DNA of 64,000 nucleotides from Cornus controversa (Eukaryota; Streptophyta; Magnoliopsida; Cornales; Cornaceae): NCBI GenBank assembly GCA_026545225.1, contig CM048850.1, positions 27,519,797 to 27,583,796 of the forward strand, read 5' to 3'. Shown piece by piece: positions 23,936 to 37,740 of this stretch (position 1 is its first letter; each line of letters starts with the position of its first letter). The notes under the pieces were generated by a model. It saw only the letters and a program-made list of their open reading frames with translations, ran no database searches and was not told where the DNA came from. The position numbers and the translations under genes were made by a program.

Positions 23936-25661
23936 TGATGCAGGAGCATCCGAGTCAGATGATGCTGAGCTGTCAGACGACACGTTGATGGCACTGAAAT
24001 ATCTTGAGTTGGCAGATCAACGTAAAGATGGCAGGAAATCGTGACCTTGTCACTAATTAGGGTGTTTTTGGATGCGCTTCAGTATTTTGGCCATAACTTT
24101 GGCTACAGGTGTCAGAATCGCCTTTATGACCACAATTATTCCACCTATGATCTGGAGTTTTATGCCATCATTCAGTCCCTAAAGCACTGGCGTCACTACC
24201 TAATACAGAGGGAATTCATTCTCCTCACTGATCATGAGGCCTTGAAATACATTAATGGCCAGCACAAGCTGAGTAGATGACATGCCAAGTGGGTGGCATA
24301 CTTGCAAGAGTTCACATTTGCGCTGAGGCACCAGGCAGGGAGTCTGAACCGTGTTGCAGATGCACTGAGCCGTCGTACGTTGCTCCTCACCACCATGAGC
24401 ACCAGAGTTGTAGGTTTCGATACATTCTCTGATATGTATTCTGCAGATCCTTCCTTCGGGAGGATAATTCAGGAGGTAACTGATGGTCAACGCCATGATT
24501 TTATTTTGCACAACGGTTACCTGTTTCGTGGATTAAAGTTGTGCATCCCAGACTGTTCACTAAGGCAACAGATTATTGGTGAACTTCATAACGAGGGTCA
24601 TTTTGGGCGAGACAAGACTTTGGGTCTGATCTCTTCCAACTATTATTGGCCCAAGTTGACCAGTGACGTGGCTCATTATGTGGAGCGTTGTTATGTGTGT
24701 CAGCGATCTAAGGGAGTTCTCACTAATGCGGGCCTGTACACACCTTTACCGGTCCCTGAAGCCCCTTGGCTTGATGTCAGTATGGACTTTGTGTTGGGCT
24801 TACCTCGTACCCAACGGGCCGTGGATTCTATTTTCGTTGTGGTCGATCGGTTTTCCAAGATGGCCCATTTTGTTGCTTGCAGGAAAACAATGGATGCTGC
24901 TCGGGTCGCCCATCTTTACTTCAAGGAGATTGTGCGTTTACATGGAGTTCCCCAATCCATTACCTCAGATCGTGATACCAAGTTCATGAGTCAATTCTGG
25001 AAGAGTCTATGGGAGAAACTGGGAACGAAGTTGAATTTTAGCAGTGCCTACCATCCTCAGACAGATGGTCAGACAGAGGTGGTGAACCGGAGTTTGGGGA
25101 ACCTTTTGAGGAGTTTGGCAGGAAATAAACCAAAGCAGTGGGATTTGGCATTACCTCAAGCAGAATTTGCTTATAACAGGTCGAAGAACAGATCAACAGG
25201 AATGAGCCCATTTGAGATTGTCTATGGTCAGAACCCGTCTGGGGTGCTTGACTTAGCCCCTATTCCGCGCGTGGGTCGTTTCAATCGCAAGGCAGATGAG
25301 ATGGCAGAACATCTTCGAGGTATCCATGAGCAGGTCAAGCTGGCCATTCACGAGAGTAATGCCAAGTACAAGGTTCAGGTTGACAGCCACCGTCGTCAAG
25401 TACTTTTTGACGTTGGTGATTTTGTTTGGGCGGTATTAACTCGTGATCGTTTCCCTGTTGGAGAGTATAACAAGCTAAAGGAGGGAAAGATTGGTCCCTG
25501 TGAGATCCTGCAGAAGATCAATGATAACGCCTACAGACTGCGCCTCCCCAGTCATTTGAGGACTTCTGACGTCTTTAATGTGAAACATCTGAGTCCTTGT
25601 TTTATGGATTCGATAAAGCTGCTGTAAACTCGAGGACGAGTTCTTTCCAACCCGAGGTGAC
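23936..25661 (+). mobile_element. Array unit 11, interrupted (about one break)
   Basis: Has G482, and I525 near the end of the frame, the latter shared only with unit 12. Confidence 0.9.
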
Positions 25662-27387
25662 TGATGCAGGAGCATCCGAGTCAGATGATGCTGAGCTGTC
25701 AGACGACACGTTGATGGCACTGAAATATCTTGAGTTGGCAGATCAACGTAAAGATGGCAGGAAATCGTGACCTTGTCACTAATTAGGTTGTTTTTGGATG
25801 CGCTTCAGTATTTTGGCCATAACTTTGGCTACAGGTGTCAGAATCGCCTTTATGACCACAATTATTCCACCTATGATCTGGAGTTTTATGCCATCATTCA
25901 GTCCCTAAAGCACTGGCGTCACTACCTAATACAGAGGGAATTCATTCTCCTCACTGATCATGAGGCCTTGAAATACATCAATGGCCAGCACAAGCTGAGT
26001 AGACGACATGCCAAGTGGGTGGCATACTTGCAAGAGTTCACATTTGCGCTGAGGCACCAGGCAGGGAGTCTGAACCGTGTTGCAGATGCACTGAGCCGTC
26101 GTACGTTGCTCCTCACCACCATGAGCACCAGAGTTGTAGGTTTCGATACATTCTCTGATATGTATTCTGCAGATCCTTCCTTCGGGAGGATAATTCAGGA
26201 GGTAACTGATGGTCAACGCCATGATTTTATTTTGCACAACGGTTACCTGTTTCGTGGATTAAAGTTGTGCATCCCAGACTGTTCACTAAGGCAACAGATT
26301 ATTGGTGAACTTCATAACGAGGGTCATTTTGGGCGAGACAAGACTTTGGGTCTGATCTCTTCCAACTATTATTGGCCCAAGTTGACCAGTGACGTGGCTC
26401 ATTATGTGGAGCGTTGTTATGTGTGTCAGCGGTCTAAGGGAGTTCTCACTAATGCGGGCCTGTACACACCTTTACCGGTCCCTGAAGCCCCTTGGCTTGA
26501 TGTCAGTATGGACTTTGTGTTGGGCTTACCTCGTACCCAACGGGCCGTGGATTCTATTTTCGTTGTGGTCGATCGGTTTTCCAAGATGGCCCATTTTGTT
26601 GCTTGCAGGAAAACAATGGATGCTGCTCGGGTCGCCCATCTTTACTTCAAGGAGATTGTGCGTTTACATGGAGTTCCCCAATCCATTACCTCAGATCGTG
26701 ATACCAAGTTCATGAGTCAATTCTGGAAGAGTCTATGGGAGAAACTGGGAACGAAGTTGAATTTTAGCAGTGCCTACCATCCTCAGACAGATGGTCAGAC
26801 AGAGGTGGTGAACCGGAGTTTGGGGAACCTTTTGAGGAGTTTGGCAGGAAATAAACCAAAGCAGTGGGATTTGGCATTACCTCAAGCAGAATTTGCTTAT
26901 AACAGGTCGAAGAACAGATCAACAGGAATGAGCCCATTTGAGATTGTCTATGGTCAGAACCCGTCTGGGGTGCTTGACTTAGCCCCTATTCCGCGCGTGG
27001 GTCGTTTCAATCGCAAGGCAGATGAGATGGCAGAACATCTTCGAGGTATCCACGAGCTGGTCAAGCTGGCCATTCACAGGAGTAATGCCAAGTACAAGGT
27101 TCAGGTTGACAGCCACCGTCGTCAAGTACTTTTTGACGTTGGTGATTTTGTTTGGGCGGTATTAACTCGTGATCGTTTCCCTGTTGGAGAGTATAACAAG
27201 CTAAAGGAGCGAAAGATTGGTCCCTGTGAGATCCTGCAGAAGATCAATGATAACGCCTACAGACTGCGCCTCCCCAGTCATTTGAGGACTTCTGACGTCT
27301 TTAATGTGAAACATCTGAGTCCTTGTTTTATGGATTCGATAAAGCTGCTGTAAACTCGAGGACGAGTTCTTTCCAACCCGAGGTGAC
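25662..27387 (+). mobile_element. Array unit 12, frame open
   Basis: Has I525 with unit 11, a private L431, and R438, otherwise seen only in unit 15. Confidence 0.9.
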
Positions 27388-29113
27388 TGATGCAGGAGCA
27401 TCCGAGTCAGATGATGCTGAGCTGTCAGACGACACGTTGATGGCACTGAAATATCTTGAGTTGGCAGATCAACGTAAAGATGGCAGGAAATCGTGACCTT
27501 GTCACTAATTAGGGTGTTTTTGGATGCGCTTCAGTATTTTGGCCATAACTTTGGCTACAGGTGTCAGAATCGCCTTTATGACCACAATTATTCCACCTAT
27601 GATCTGGAGTTTTATGCCATCATTCAGTCCCTAAAGCACTGGCGTCACTACCTAATACAGAGGGAATTCATTCTCCTCACTGATCATGAGGCCTTGAAAT
27701 ACATCAATGGCCAGCACAAGCTGAGTAGACGACATGCCAAGTGGGTGGCATACTTGCAAGAGTTCACATTTGCGCTGAGGCACCAGGCAGGGAGTCTGAA
27801 CCGTGTTGCAGATGCACTGAGCCGTCGTACGTTGCTCCTTACCACCATGAGCACCAGAGTTGTAGGTTTCGATACATTCTCTGATATGTATTCTGCAGAT
27901 CCTTCCTTCGGGAGGATAATTCAGGAGGTAACTGATGGTCAACGCCATGATTTTATTTTGCACAACGGTTACCTGTTTCGTGGATTAAAGTTGTGCATCC
28001 CAGACTGTTCACTAAGGCAACATATTATTGGTGAACTTCATAACGAGGGTCATTTTGGGCGAGACAAGACTTTGGGTCTGATCTCTTCCAACTATTATTG
28101 GCCCAAGTTGACCAGTGACGTGGCTCATTATGTGGAGCGTTGTTATGTGTGTCAGCGGTCTAAGGGAGTTCTCACTAATGCGGGCCTGTACACACCTTTA
28201 CCGGTCCCTGAAGCCCCTTGGCTTGATGTCAGTATGGACTTTGTGTTGGGCTTACCTCGTACCCAACGGGCCGTGGATTCTATTTTCGTTGTGGTCGATC
28301 GATTTTCTAAGATGGCCCATTTTGTTGCTTGCAGGAAAACAATGGATGCTGCTCGGGTCGCCCATCTTTACTTCAAGGAGATTGTGCGTTTACATGGAGT
28401 TCCCCAATCCATTACCTCAGATCGTGATACCAAGTTCATGAGTCAATTCTGGAAGAGTCTATGGGAGAAACTGGGAACGAAGTTGAATTTTAGCAGTGCC
28501 TACCATCCTCAGACAGATGGTCAGACAGAGGTGGTGAACCGGAGTTTGGGGAACCTTTTGAGGAGTTTGGCAGGAAATAAACCAAAGCAGTGGGATTTGG
28601 CATTACCTCAAGCAGAATTTGCTTATAACAGGTCGAAGAACAGATGAACAGGAATGAGCCCATTTGAGATTGTCTATGGTCAGAACCCGTCTGGGGTGCT
28701 TGACTTAGCCCCTATTCCGCGCGTGGGTCGTTTCAATCGCAAGGCAGATGAGATGGCAGAACATCTTCGAGGTATCCATGAGCAGGTCAAGGTGGCCATT
28801 CACGAGAGTAATGCCAAGTACAAGGTTCAGGTTGACAGCCACCGTCGTCAAGTACTTTTTGACGTTGGTGATTTTGTTTGGGCGGTATTAACTCGTGATC
28901 GTTTCCCTGTTGGAGAGTATAACAAGCTAAAGGAGCGAAAGATTGGTCCCTGTGAGATCCTGCAGAAGATCAATGATAACGCCTACAGACTGCGCCTCCC
29001 CAGTCATTTGAGGACTTCTGACGTCTTTAATGTGAAACATCTGAGTCCTTGTTTTATGGATTCGATGAAGCTGCTGTAAACTCGAGGACGAGTTCTTTCC
29101 AACCCGAGGTGAC
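27388..29113 (+). mobile_element. Array unit 13, interrupted (about one break)
   Basis: H177 is shared with unit 17. The C-terminal part (V434) matches unit 14. Confidence 0.9.
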
Positions 29114-30839
29114 TGATGCAGGAGCATCCGAGTCAGATGATGCTGAGCTGTCAGACGACACGTTGATGGCACTGAAATATCTTGAGTTGGCAGATCAACG
29201 TAAAGATGGCAGGAAATCGTGACCTTGTCACCAATTAGGGTGTTTTTGGATGCGCTTCAGTATTTTGGCCATAACTTTGGCTACAGGTGTCAGAATCGCC
29301 TTTATGACCACAATTATTCCACCTATGATCTGGAGTTTTATGCCATCATTCAGTCCCTAAAGCACTGGCGTCACTACCTAATACAGAGGGAATTCATTCT
29401 CCTCACTGATCATGAGGCCTTGAAATACATCAATGGCCAGCACAGGCTGAGTAGACGACATGCCAAGTGGGTGGCATACTTGCAAGAGTTCATATTTGCG
29501 CTGAGGCACCAGGCAGGGAGTCTGAACCGTGTTGCAGATGCACTGAGCCGTCGTACGTTGCTCCTCACCACCATGAGCACCAGAGTTGTAGGTTTCGATA
29601 TATTCTCTGATATGTATTCGGCAGATCCTTCCTTCGGGAGGATAATTCAGGAGGTAACTGATGGTCAACGCCATGATTTTATTTTGCACAACGGTTACCT
29701 GTTTCGTGGATTAAAGTTGTGCTTCCCAGACTGTTCACTAAGGCAACAGATTATTGGTGAACTTCATAACGAGGGACATTTTGGGCGAGACAAGACTTTG
29801 GGTCTGATCTCTTCCAACTATTATTGGCCCAAGTTGACCAGTGACGTGGCTCATTATGTGGAGCGTTATTATGTGTGTCAGCGGTCTAAGGGAGTTCTCA
29901 CTAATGCGGGCCTGTATACACCTTTATCGGTCCCTGAAGCCCCTTGGCTTGATGTCAGTATGGACTTTGTGTTGGGCTTACCTCGTACCCAACGGGCCGT
30001 GGATTCTATTTTCGTTGTGGTCGATCGGTTTTCCAAGATGGCCCATTTTGTTGCTTGCAGGAAAATAATGGATGCTGCTCGGGTCGCCCATCTTTACTTC
30101 AAGGAGATTGTGCGTTTACATGGAGTTCCCCAATCCATTACCTCAGATCGTGATACCAAGTTCATGAGTCAATTCTGGAAGAGTCTATGGGAGAAACTGG
30201 GAACGAAGTTGAATTTTAGCAGTGCCTACCATCCTCAGACAGATGGTGAGACAGAGGTGGTGAACCGGAGTTTGGGGAACCTTTTGAGGAGTTTGGCAGG
30301 AAATAAACCAAAGCAGTGGGATTTGGCATTACCTCAAGCAGAATTTGCTTATAACAAGTTGAAGAACAGATGAACAGGAATGAGCCCATTTGAGATTGTC
30401 TATGGTCAGAACCCGTCTGGGGTGCTTGACTTAGCCCCTATTCCGCGCGTGGGTCGTTTCAATCGCAAGGCAGATGAGATGGCAGAACATCTTCGAGGTA
30501 TCCATGAGCAGGTCAAGGTGGCCATTCACGAGAGTAATGCCAAGTACAAGGTTCAGGTTGACAGCCACCGTCGTCAAGTACTTTTTGACGTTGGTGATTT
30601 TGTTTGGGCGGTATTAACTCGTGATCGTTTCCCTGTTGGAGAGTATAACAAGCTAAAGGAGCGAAAGATTGGTCCCTGTGAGATCCTGCAGAAGATCAAT
30701 GATAACGCCTACAGACTGCGCCTCCCCAGTCATTTGAGGACTTCTGACGTCTTTAATGTGAAACATCTGAGTCCTTGTTTTATGGATTCGATGAAGCTGC
30801 TGTAAACTCGAGGACGAGTTCTTTCCAACCCGAGGTGAC
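29114..30839 (+). mobile_element. Array unit 14, interrupted (about one break)
   Basis: The N-terminal and central part carries P5, R76, I92, I128, F169, Y217, S237, I283 and E344, all repeated in unit 15. The C-terminal part is as in unit 13. Y217 falls on a zinc-ligand position. Confidence 0.9.
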
Positions 30840-32565
30840 TGATGCAGGAGCATCCAAGTCAGATGATGCTGAGCTGTCAGACGACACGTTGATGGCACTG
30901 AAATATCTTGAGTTGGCAGATCAACGTAAAGATGGCAGGAAATCGTGACCTTGTCACCAATTAGGGTGTTTTTGGATGCGCTTCTGTATTTTGGCCATAA
31001 CTTTGGCTACAGGTGTCAGAATCGCCTTTATGACCACAATTATTCCACCTATGATCTGGAGTTTTATGCCATCATTCAGTCCCTAAAGCACTGGCGTCAC
31101 TACCTAATACAGAGGGAATTCATTCTCCTCACTGATCATGAGGCCTTGAAATACATCAATGGCCAGCACAGGCTGAGTAGACGACATGCCAAGTGGGTGG
31201 CATACTTGCAAGAGTTCATATTTGCGCTGAGGCACCAGGCAGGGAGTCTGAACCGTGTTGCAGATGCACTGAGCCGTCGTACGTTGCTCCTCACCACCAT
31301 GAGCACCAGAGTTGTAGGTTTCGATATATTCTCTGATATGTATTCGGCAGATCCTTCCTTCGGGAGGATAATTCAGGAGGTAACTGATGGTCAACGCCAT
31401 GATTTTATTTTGCACAACGGTTACCTGTTTCGTGGATTAAAGTTGTGCTTCCCAGACTGTTCACTAAGGCAACAGATTATTGGTGAACTTCATAACGAGG
31501 GACATTTTGGGCGAGACAAGACTTTGGGTCTGATCTCTTCCAACTATTATTGGCCCAAGTTGACCAGTGACGTGGCTCATTATGTGGAGCGTTATTATGT
31601 GTGTCAGCGGTCTAAGGGAGTTCTCACTAATGCGGGCCTGTATACACCTTTATCGGTCCCTGAAGCCCCTTGGCTTGATGTCAGTATGGACTTTGTGTTG
31701 GGCTTACCTCGTACCCAACGGGCCGTGGATTCTATTTTCGTTGTGGTCGATCGGTTTTCCAAGATGGCCCATTTTGTTGCTTGCAGGAAAATAATGGATG
31801 CTGCTCGGGTCGCCCATCTTTACTTCAAGGAGATTGTGCGTTTACATGGAGTTCCCCAATCCATTACCTCAGATCGTGATACCAAGTTCATGAGTCAATT
31901 CTGGAAGAGTCTATGGGAGAAACTGGGAACGAAGTTGAATTTTAGCAGTGCCTACCATCCTCAGACAGATGGTGAGACAGAGGTGGTGAACCGGAGTTTG
32001 GGGAACCTTTTGAGGAGTTTGGCAGGAAATAAACCAAAGCAGTGGGATTTGGCATTACCTCAAGCAGAATTTGCTTATAACAAGTTGAAGAACAGATCAA
32101 CAGGAATGAGCCCATTTGAGATTGTCTATGGTCAGAACCCGTCTGGGGTGCTTGACTTAGCCCCTATTCCGCGCGTGGGTCGTTTCAATCGCAAGGCAGA
32201 TGAGATGGCAGAACATCTTCGAGGTATCCATGAGCAGGTCAAGCTGGCCATTCACAGGAGTAATGCCAAGTACAAGGTTCAGGTTGACAGCCACCGTCGT
32301 CAAGTACTTTTTGACGTTGGTGATTTTGTTTGGGCGGTATTAACTCGTGATCGTTTCCCTGTTGGAGAGTATAACAAGCTAAAGGAGCGAAAGATTGGTC
32401 CCTGTGAGATCCTGCAGAAGATCAATGATAACGCCTACAGACTGCGCCTCCCCAGTCATTTGAGGACTTCTGACGTCTTTAATGTGAAACATCTGAGTCC
32501 TTGTTTTATGGATTCGATGAAGCTGCTGTAAACTCGAGGACGAGTTCTTTCCAACCCGAGGTGAC
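30840..32565 (+). mobile_element. Array unit 15, frame open
   Basis: Repeats the unit-14 marker series up to E344, then ends like unit 12 (L434, R438). It is a junction unit of a one-unit duplication. Confidence 0.9.
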
Positions 32566-34289
32566 TGATGCAGGAGCATCCGAGTCAGATGATGCTGAGC
32601 TGTCAGACGACACGTTGATGGCACTGAAATATCTTGAGTTGGCAGATCAACGTAAAGATGGCAGGAAATCGTGACCTTGTCACTAATTAGGGTGTTTTTG
32701 GATGCGCTTCAGTATTTTGGCCATAACTTTGGCTACAGGTGTCAGAATCGCCTTTATGACCACAATTATTCCACCTATGATCTGGAGTTTTATGCCATCA
32801 TTCAGTCCCTAAAGCACTGGCGTCACTACCTAATACAGAGGGAATTCATTCTCCTCACTGATCATGAGGCCTTGAAATACATCAATGGCCAGCACAAGCT
32901 GAGTAGACGACATGCCAAGTGGGTGGCATACTTGCAAGAGTTCACATTTGCGCTGAGGCACCAGGCAGGGAGTCTGAACCGTGTTGCAGATGCACTGAGC
33001 CGTCGTACGTTGCTCCTCACCACCATGAGCACCAGAGTTGTAGGTTTCGATACATTCTCTGATATGTATTCTGCAGATCCTTCCTTCGGGAGGATAATTC
33101 AGGAGGTAACTGATGGTCAACGCCATGATTTTATTTTGCACAACGGTTACCTGTTTCGTGGATTAAAGTTGTGCATCCCAGACTGTTCACTAAGGCAACA
33201 GATTATTGGTGAACTTCATAACGAGGGTCATTTTGGGCGAGACAAGATTTGGGTCTGATCTCTTCCAACTATTATTGGCCCAAGTTGACCAGTGACGTGG
33301 TTCATTATGTGGAGCGTTGTTATGTGTGTCAGCGGTCTAAGGGAGTTCTCACTAATGCGGGCCTGTACACACCTTTACCGGTCCCTGAAGCCCCTTGGCT
33401 TGATGTCAGTATGGACTTTGTGTTGGGCTTACCTCGTACCCAACGGGCCGTGGATTCTATTTTCGTTGTGGTCGATCGGTTTTCCAAGATGGCCCATTTT
33501 GTTGCTTGCAGGAAAACAATGGATGCTGCTCGGGTCGCCCATCTTTACTTCAAGGAGATTGTGCGTTTACATGGAGTTCCCCAATCCATTACCTCAGATC
33601 GTGATACCAAGTTCATGAGTCAATTCTGGAAGAGTCTATGGGAGAAACTGGGAACGAAGTTGAATTTTAGCAGTGCCTACCATCCTCAGACAGATGGTGA
33701 GACAGAGGTGGTGAACCGGAGTTTGGGGAACCTTTTGAGGAGTTTGGCAGGAAATAAACCAAAGCAGTGGGATTTGGCATTACCTCAAGCAGAATTTGCT
33801 TATAACAGGTTGAAGAACAGATCAACAGGAATGAGCCCATTTGAGATTGTCTATGGTCAGAACCCGCTGGGGTGCTTGACTTAGCCCCTATTCCGCGCGT
33901 GGGTCGTTTCAATCGCAAGGCAGATGAGATGGCAGAACATCTTCGAGGTATCCATGAGCAGGTCAAGCTGGCCATTCACGAGAGTAATGCCAAGTACAAG
34001 GTTCAGGTTGACAGCCACCGTCGTCAAGTACTTTTTGACGTTGGTGATTTTGTTTGGGTGGTATTAACTCGTGATCGTTTCCCTGTTGGAGAGTATAACA
34101 AGCTAAAGGAGCGAAAGATTGGTCCCTGTGAGATCCTGCAGAAGATCAATGATAACGCCTACAGACTGCACCTCCCCAGTCATTTGAGGACTTCTGACGT
34201 CTTTAATGTGAAACATCTGAGTCCTTGTTTTATGGATTCGATGAAGCTGCTGTAAACTCGAGGACGAGTTCTTTCCAACCCGAGGTGAC
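32566..34289 (+). mobile_element. Array unit 16, interrupted (about two breaks)
   Basis: E344 is shared with units 14, 15 and 17. The N-terminal part is of the common type. Confidence 0.9.
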
Positions 34290-36014
34290 TGATGCAGGAG
34301 CATCCGAGTCAGATGATGCTGAGCTGTCAGACGACACGTTGATGGCACTGAAATATCTTGAGTTGGCAGATCAACGTAAAGATGGCAGGAAATCGTGACC
34401 TTGTCACCAATTAGGGTGTTTTTGGATGCGCTTCAGTATTTTGGCCATAACTTTGGCTACAGGTGTCAGAATCGCCTTTATGACCACAATTGTTCCACCT
34501 ATGATCTGGAGTTTTATGCCATCATTCAGTCCCTAAAGCACTGGCGTCACTACCTAATACAGAGGGAATTCATTCTCCTCACTGATCATGAGGCCTTGAA
34601 ATACATCAATGGCCAGCACAAGCTGAGTAGACGACATGCCAAGTGGGTGGCATACTTGCAAGAGTTCATATTTGCGCTGAGGCACCAGGCAGGGAGTCTG
34701 AACTGTGTTGCAGATGCACTGAGCCGTCGTACGTTGCTCCTCACCACCATGAGCACCAGAGTTGTAGGTTTCGATACATTCTCTGATATGTATTCTGCAG
34801 ATCCTTCCTTCGGGAGGATAATTCAGGAGGTAACTGATGGTCAACGCCATGATTTTATTTTGCACAACGGTTACCTGTTTCGTGGATTAAAGTTGTGCAT
34901 CCCAGACTGTTCACTAAGGCAACATATTATTGGTGAACTTCATAACGAGGGTCATTTTGGGCGAGACAAGACTTTGGGTCTGATCTCTTCCAACTATTAT
35001 TGGCCCAAGTTGACCAGTGACGTGGCTCATTATGTGGAGCGTTGTTATGTGTGTCAGCGGTCTCAGGGAGTTCTCACTAATGCGGGCCTGTACACACCTT
35101 TACCGGTCCCTGAAGCCCCTTGGCTTGATGTCAGTATGGACTTTGTGTTGGGCTTACCTCGTACCCAACGGGCCGTGGATTCTATTTTCGTTGTGGTCGA
35201 TCGATTTTCCAAGATGGCCCATTTTGTTGCTTGCAGGAAAACAATGGATGCTGCTCGGGTCGCCCATCTTTACTTCAAGGAGATTGTGCGTTTACATGGA
35301 GTTCCCCAATCCATTACCTCAGATCGTGATACCAAGTTTATGAGTCAATTCTGGAAGAGTCTATGGGAGAAACTGGGAACGAAGTTGAATTTTAGCAGTG
35401 CCTACCATCCTCAGACAGATGGTGAGACAGAGGTGGTGAACCGGAGTTTGGGGAACCTTTTGAGGAGTTTGGCAGGAAATAAACCAAAGCAGTGGGATTT
35501 GGCATTACCTCAAGCAGAATTCACTTATAACAGGTCGAAGAACAGATCAACAGGAATGAGCCCATTTGAGATTGTCTATGGTCAGAACCCGTCTGGGGTG
35601 CTTGACTTAGCCCCTATTCCGCGCGTGGGTCGTTTCAATCGCAAGGCAGATGAGATGGCAGAACATCTTCGAGGTATCCATGAGCAGGTCAAGCTGGCCA
35701 TTCACGAGAGTAATGCCAAGTACAAGGTTCAGGTTGACAGCCACCGTCGTCAAGTACTTTTTGACGTTGGTGATTTTGTTTGGGCGGTATTAACTCGTGA
35801 TCGTTTCCATGTTGGAGAGTATAACAAGCTAAAGGAGCGAAAGATTGGTCCCTGTGAGATCCTGCAGAAGATCAATGATAACGCCTACAGACTGCGCCTC
35901 CCCAGTCATTTGAGGACTTCTGACGTCTTTTATGTGAAACATCTGAGTCCTTGTTTATGGATTCGATGAAGTTGCTGTAAACTCGAGGACGAGTTCTTTC
36001 CAACCCGAGGTGAC
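34290..36014 (+). mobile_element. Array unit 17, interrupted (about one break)
   Basis: Combines P5 and I92 (as unit 14), H177 (as unit 13), E344, and T377 (as unit 19). Confidence 0.9.
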
Positions 36015-37740
36015 TGATGCAGGAGCATCCGAGTCATATGATGCTGAGCTGTCAGACGACACGTTGATGGCACTGAAATATCTTGAGTTGGCAGATCAAC
36101 GTAAAGATGGCAGGAAATCGTGACCTTGTCACTAATTACGGTGTTTTTGGATGCGCTTCAGTATTTTGGCCATAACTTTGGCTACAGGTGTCAGAATCGC
36201 CTTTATGACCACAATTATTCCACCTATGATCTGGAGTTTTATGCCATCATTCAGTCCCTAAAGCACTGGCGTCACTACCTAATACAGAGGGAATTCATTC
36301 TCCTCACTGATCATGAGGCCTTGAAATACATCAATGGCCAGCACAAGCTGAGTAGACGACATGCCAAATGGGTGGCATACTTGCAAGAGTTCACATTTGC
36401 GCTGAGGCACCAGGCAGGGAGTCTGAACCGTGTTGCAGATGCACTGAGCCGTCGTACGTTGCTCCTCACCACCATGAGCACCAGAGTTGTAGGTTTCGAT
36501 ACATTCTCTGATATGTATTCTGCAGATCCTTCCTTCGGGAGGATAATTCAGGAGGTAACTGATGGTCAACGCCAATATTTTATTTTCCACAATGGTTACC
36601 TGTTTTGTGGATTAAAGTTGTGCATCCCAGACTGTTCACTAAGGCAACAGATTATTGGTGAACTTCATAACGAGGGTCATTTTGGGCGAGACAAGACTTT
36701 GGGTCTGATCTCTTCCAACTATTATTGGCCCAAGTTGACCAGTGACGTGGCTCATTATGTGGAGCGTTGTTATGTGTGTCAGCGGTCTGAGGGAGTTCTC
36801 ACTAATGCGGGCCTGTACACACCTTTACCGGTCCCTGAAGCCCCTTGGCTTGATGTCAGTATGGACTTTGTGTTGGGCTTACCTCGTACCCAACGGGCCG
36901 TGGATTCTATTTTCGTTGTGGTCGATCGGTTTTCCAAGATGGCCCATTTTGTTGCTTGCAGGAAAACAATGGATGCTGCTCGGGTCGCCCATCTTTACTT
37001 CAAGGAGATTGTGCGTTTACATGGAGTTCCCCAATCCATGACCTCAGATCGTGATACCAAGTTCATGAGTTAATTCTGGAAGAGTCTATGGGAGAAACTG
37101 GGAACGAAGTTGAATTTTAACAGTGCCTACCATCCTCAGACAGATGGTCAGAAAGAGGTGGTGAACCGGAGTTTGGGGAACCTTTTGAGGAGTTTGGCAG
37201 GAAATAAACCAAAGCAGTGGGATTTGGCATTACCTCAAGCAGAATTTGCTTATAACAGGTCGAAGAACAGATCAACAGGAATGAGCCCATTTGAGATTGT
37301 CTATGGTCAGAACCCGTCTGGGGTGCTTGACTTAGCCCCTATTCCGCGCGTGGGTCGTTTCAATCGCAAGGCAGATGAGATGGCAGAACATCTTCGAGGT
37401 ATCCATGAGCAGGTCAAGCTGGCCATTCACGAGAGTAATGCCAAGTACAAGGTTCAGGTTGACAGCCACCGTCGTCAAGTACTTTTTGACGTTGGTGATT
37501 TTGTTTGGGCGGTATTAACTCGTGATCGTTTCCCTGTTGGAGAGTATAACAAGCTAAAGGAGCGAAAGATTGGTCCCTGTGAGATCCTGCAGAAGATCAA
37601 TGATAACGCCTACAGACTGCGCCTCCCCAGTTATTTGAGGACTTCTGACGTCTTTAATGTGAAACATCTTAGTCCTTGTTTGATGGATTCGATGAAGTTG
37701 CTGTAAACTCGAGGACGAGTTCTTTCCAACCCGAGGTGAC
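36015..37740 (+). mobile_element. Array unit 18, interrupted (about one break)
   Basis: Has F156 (shared with unit 19 and many right-hand units), and private Y153 and N334. Confidence 0.9.
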
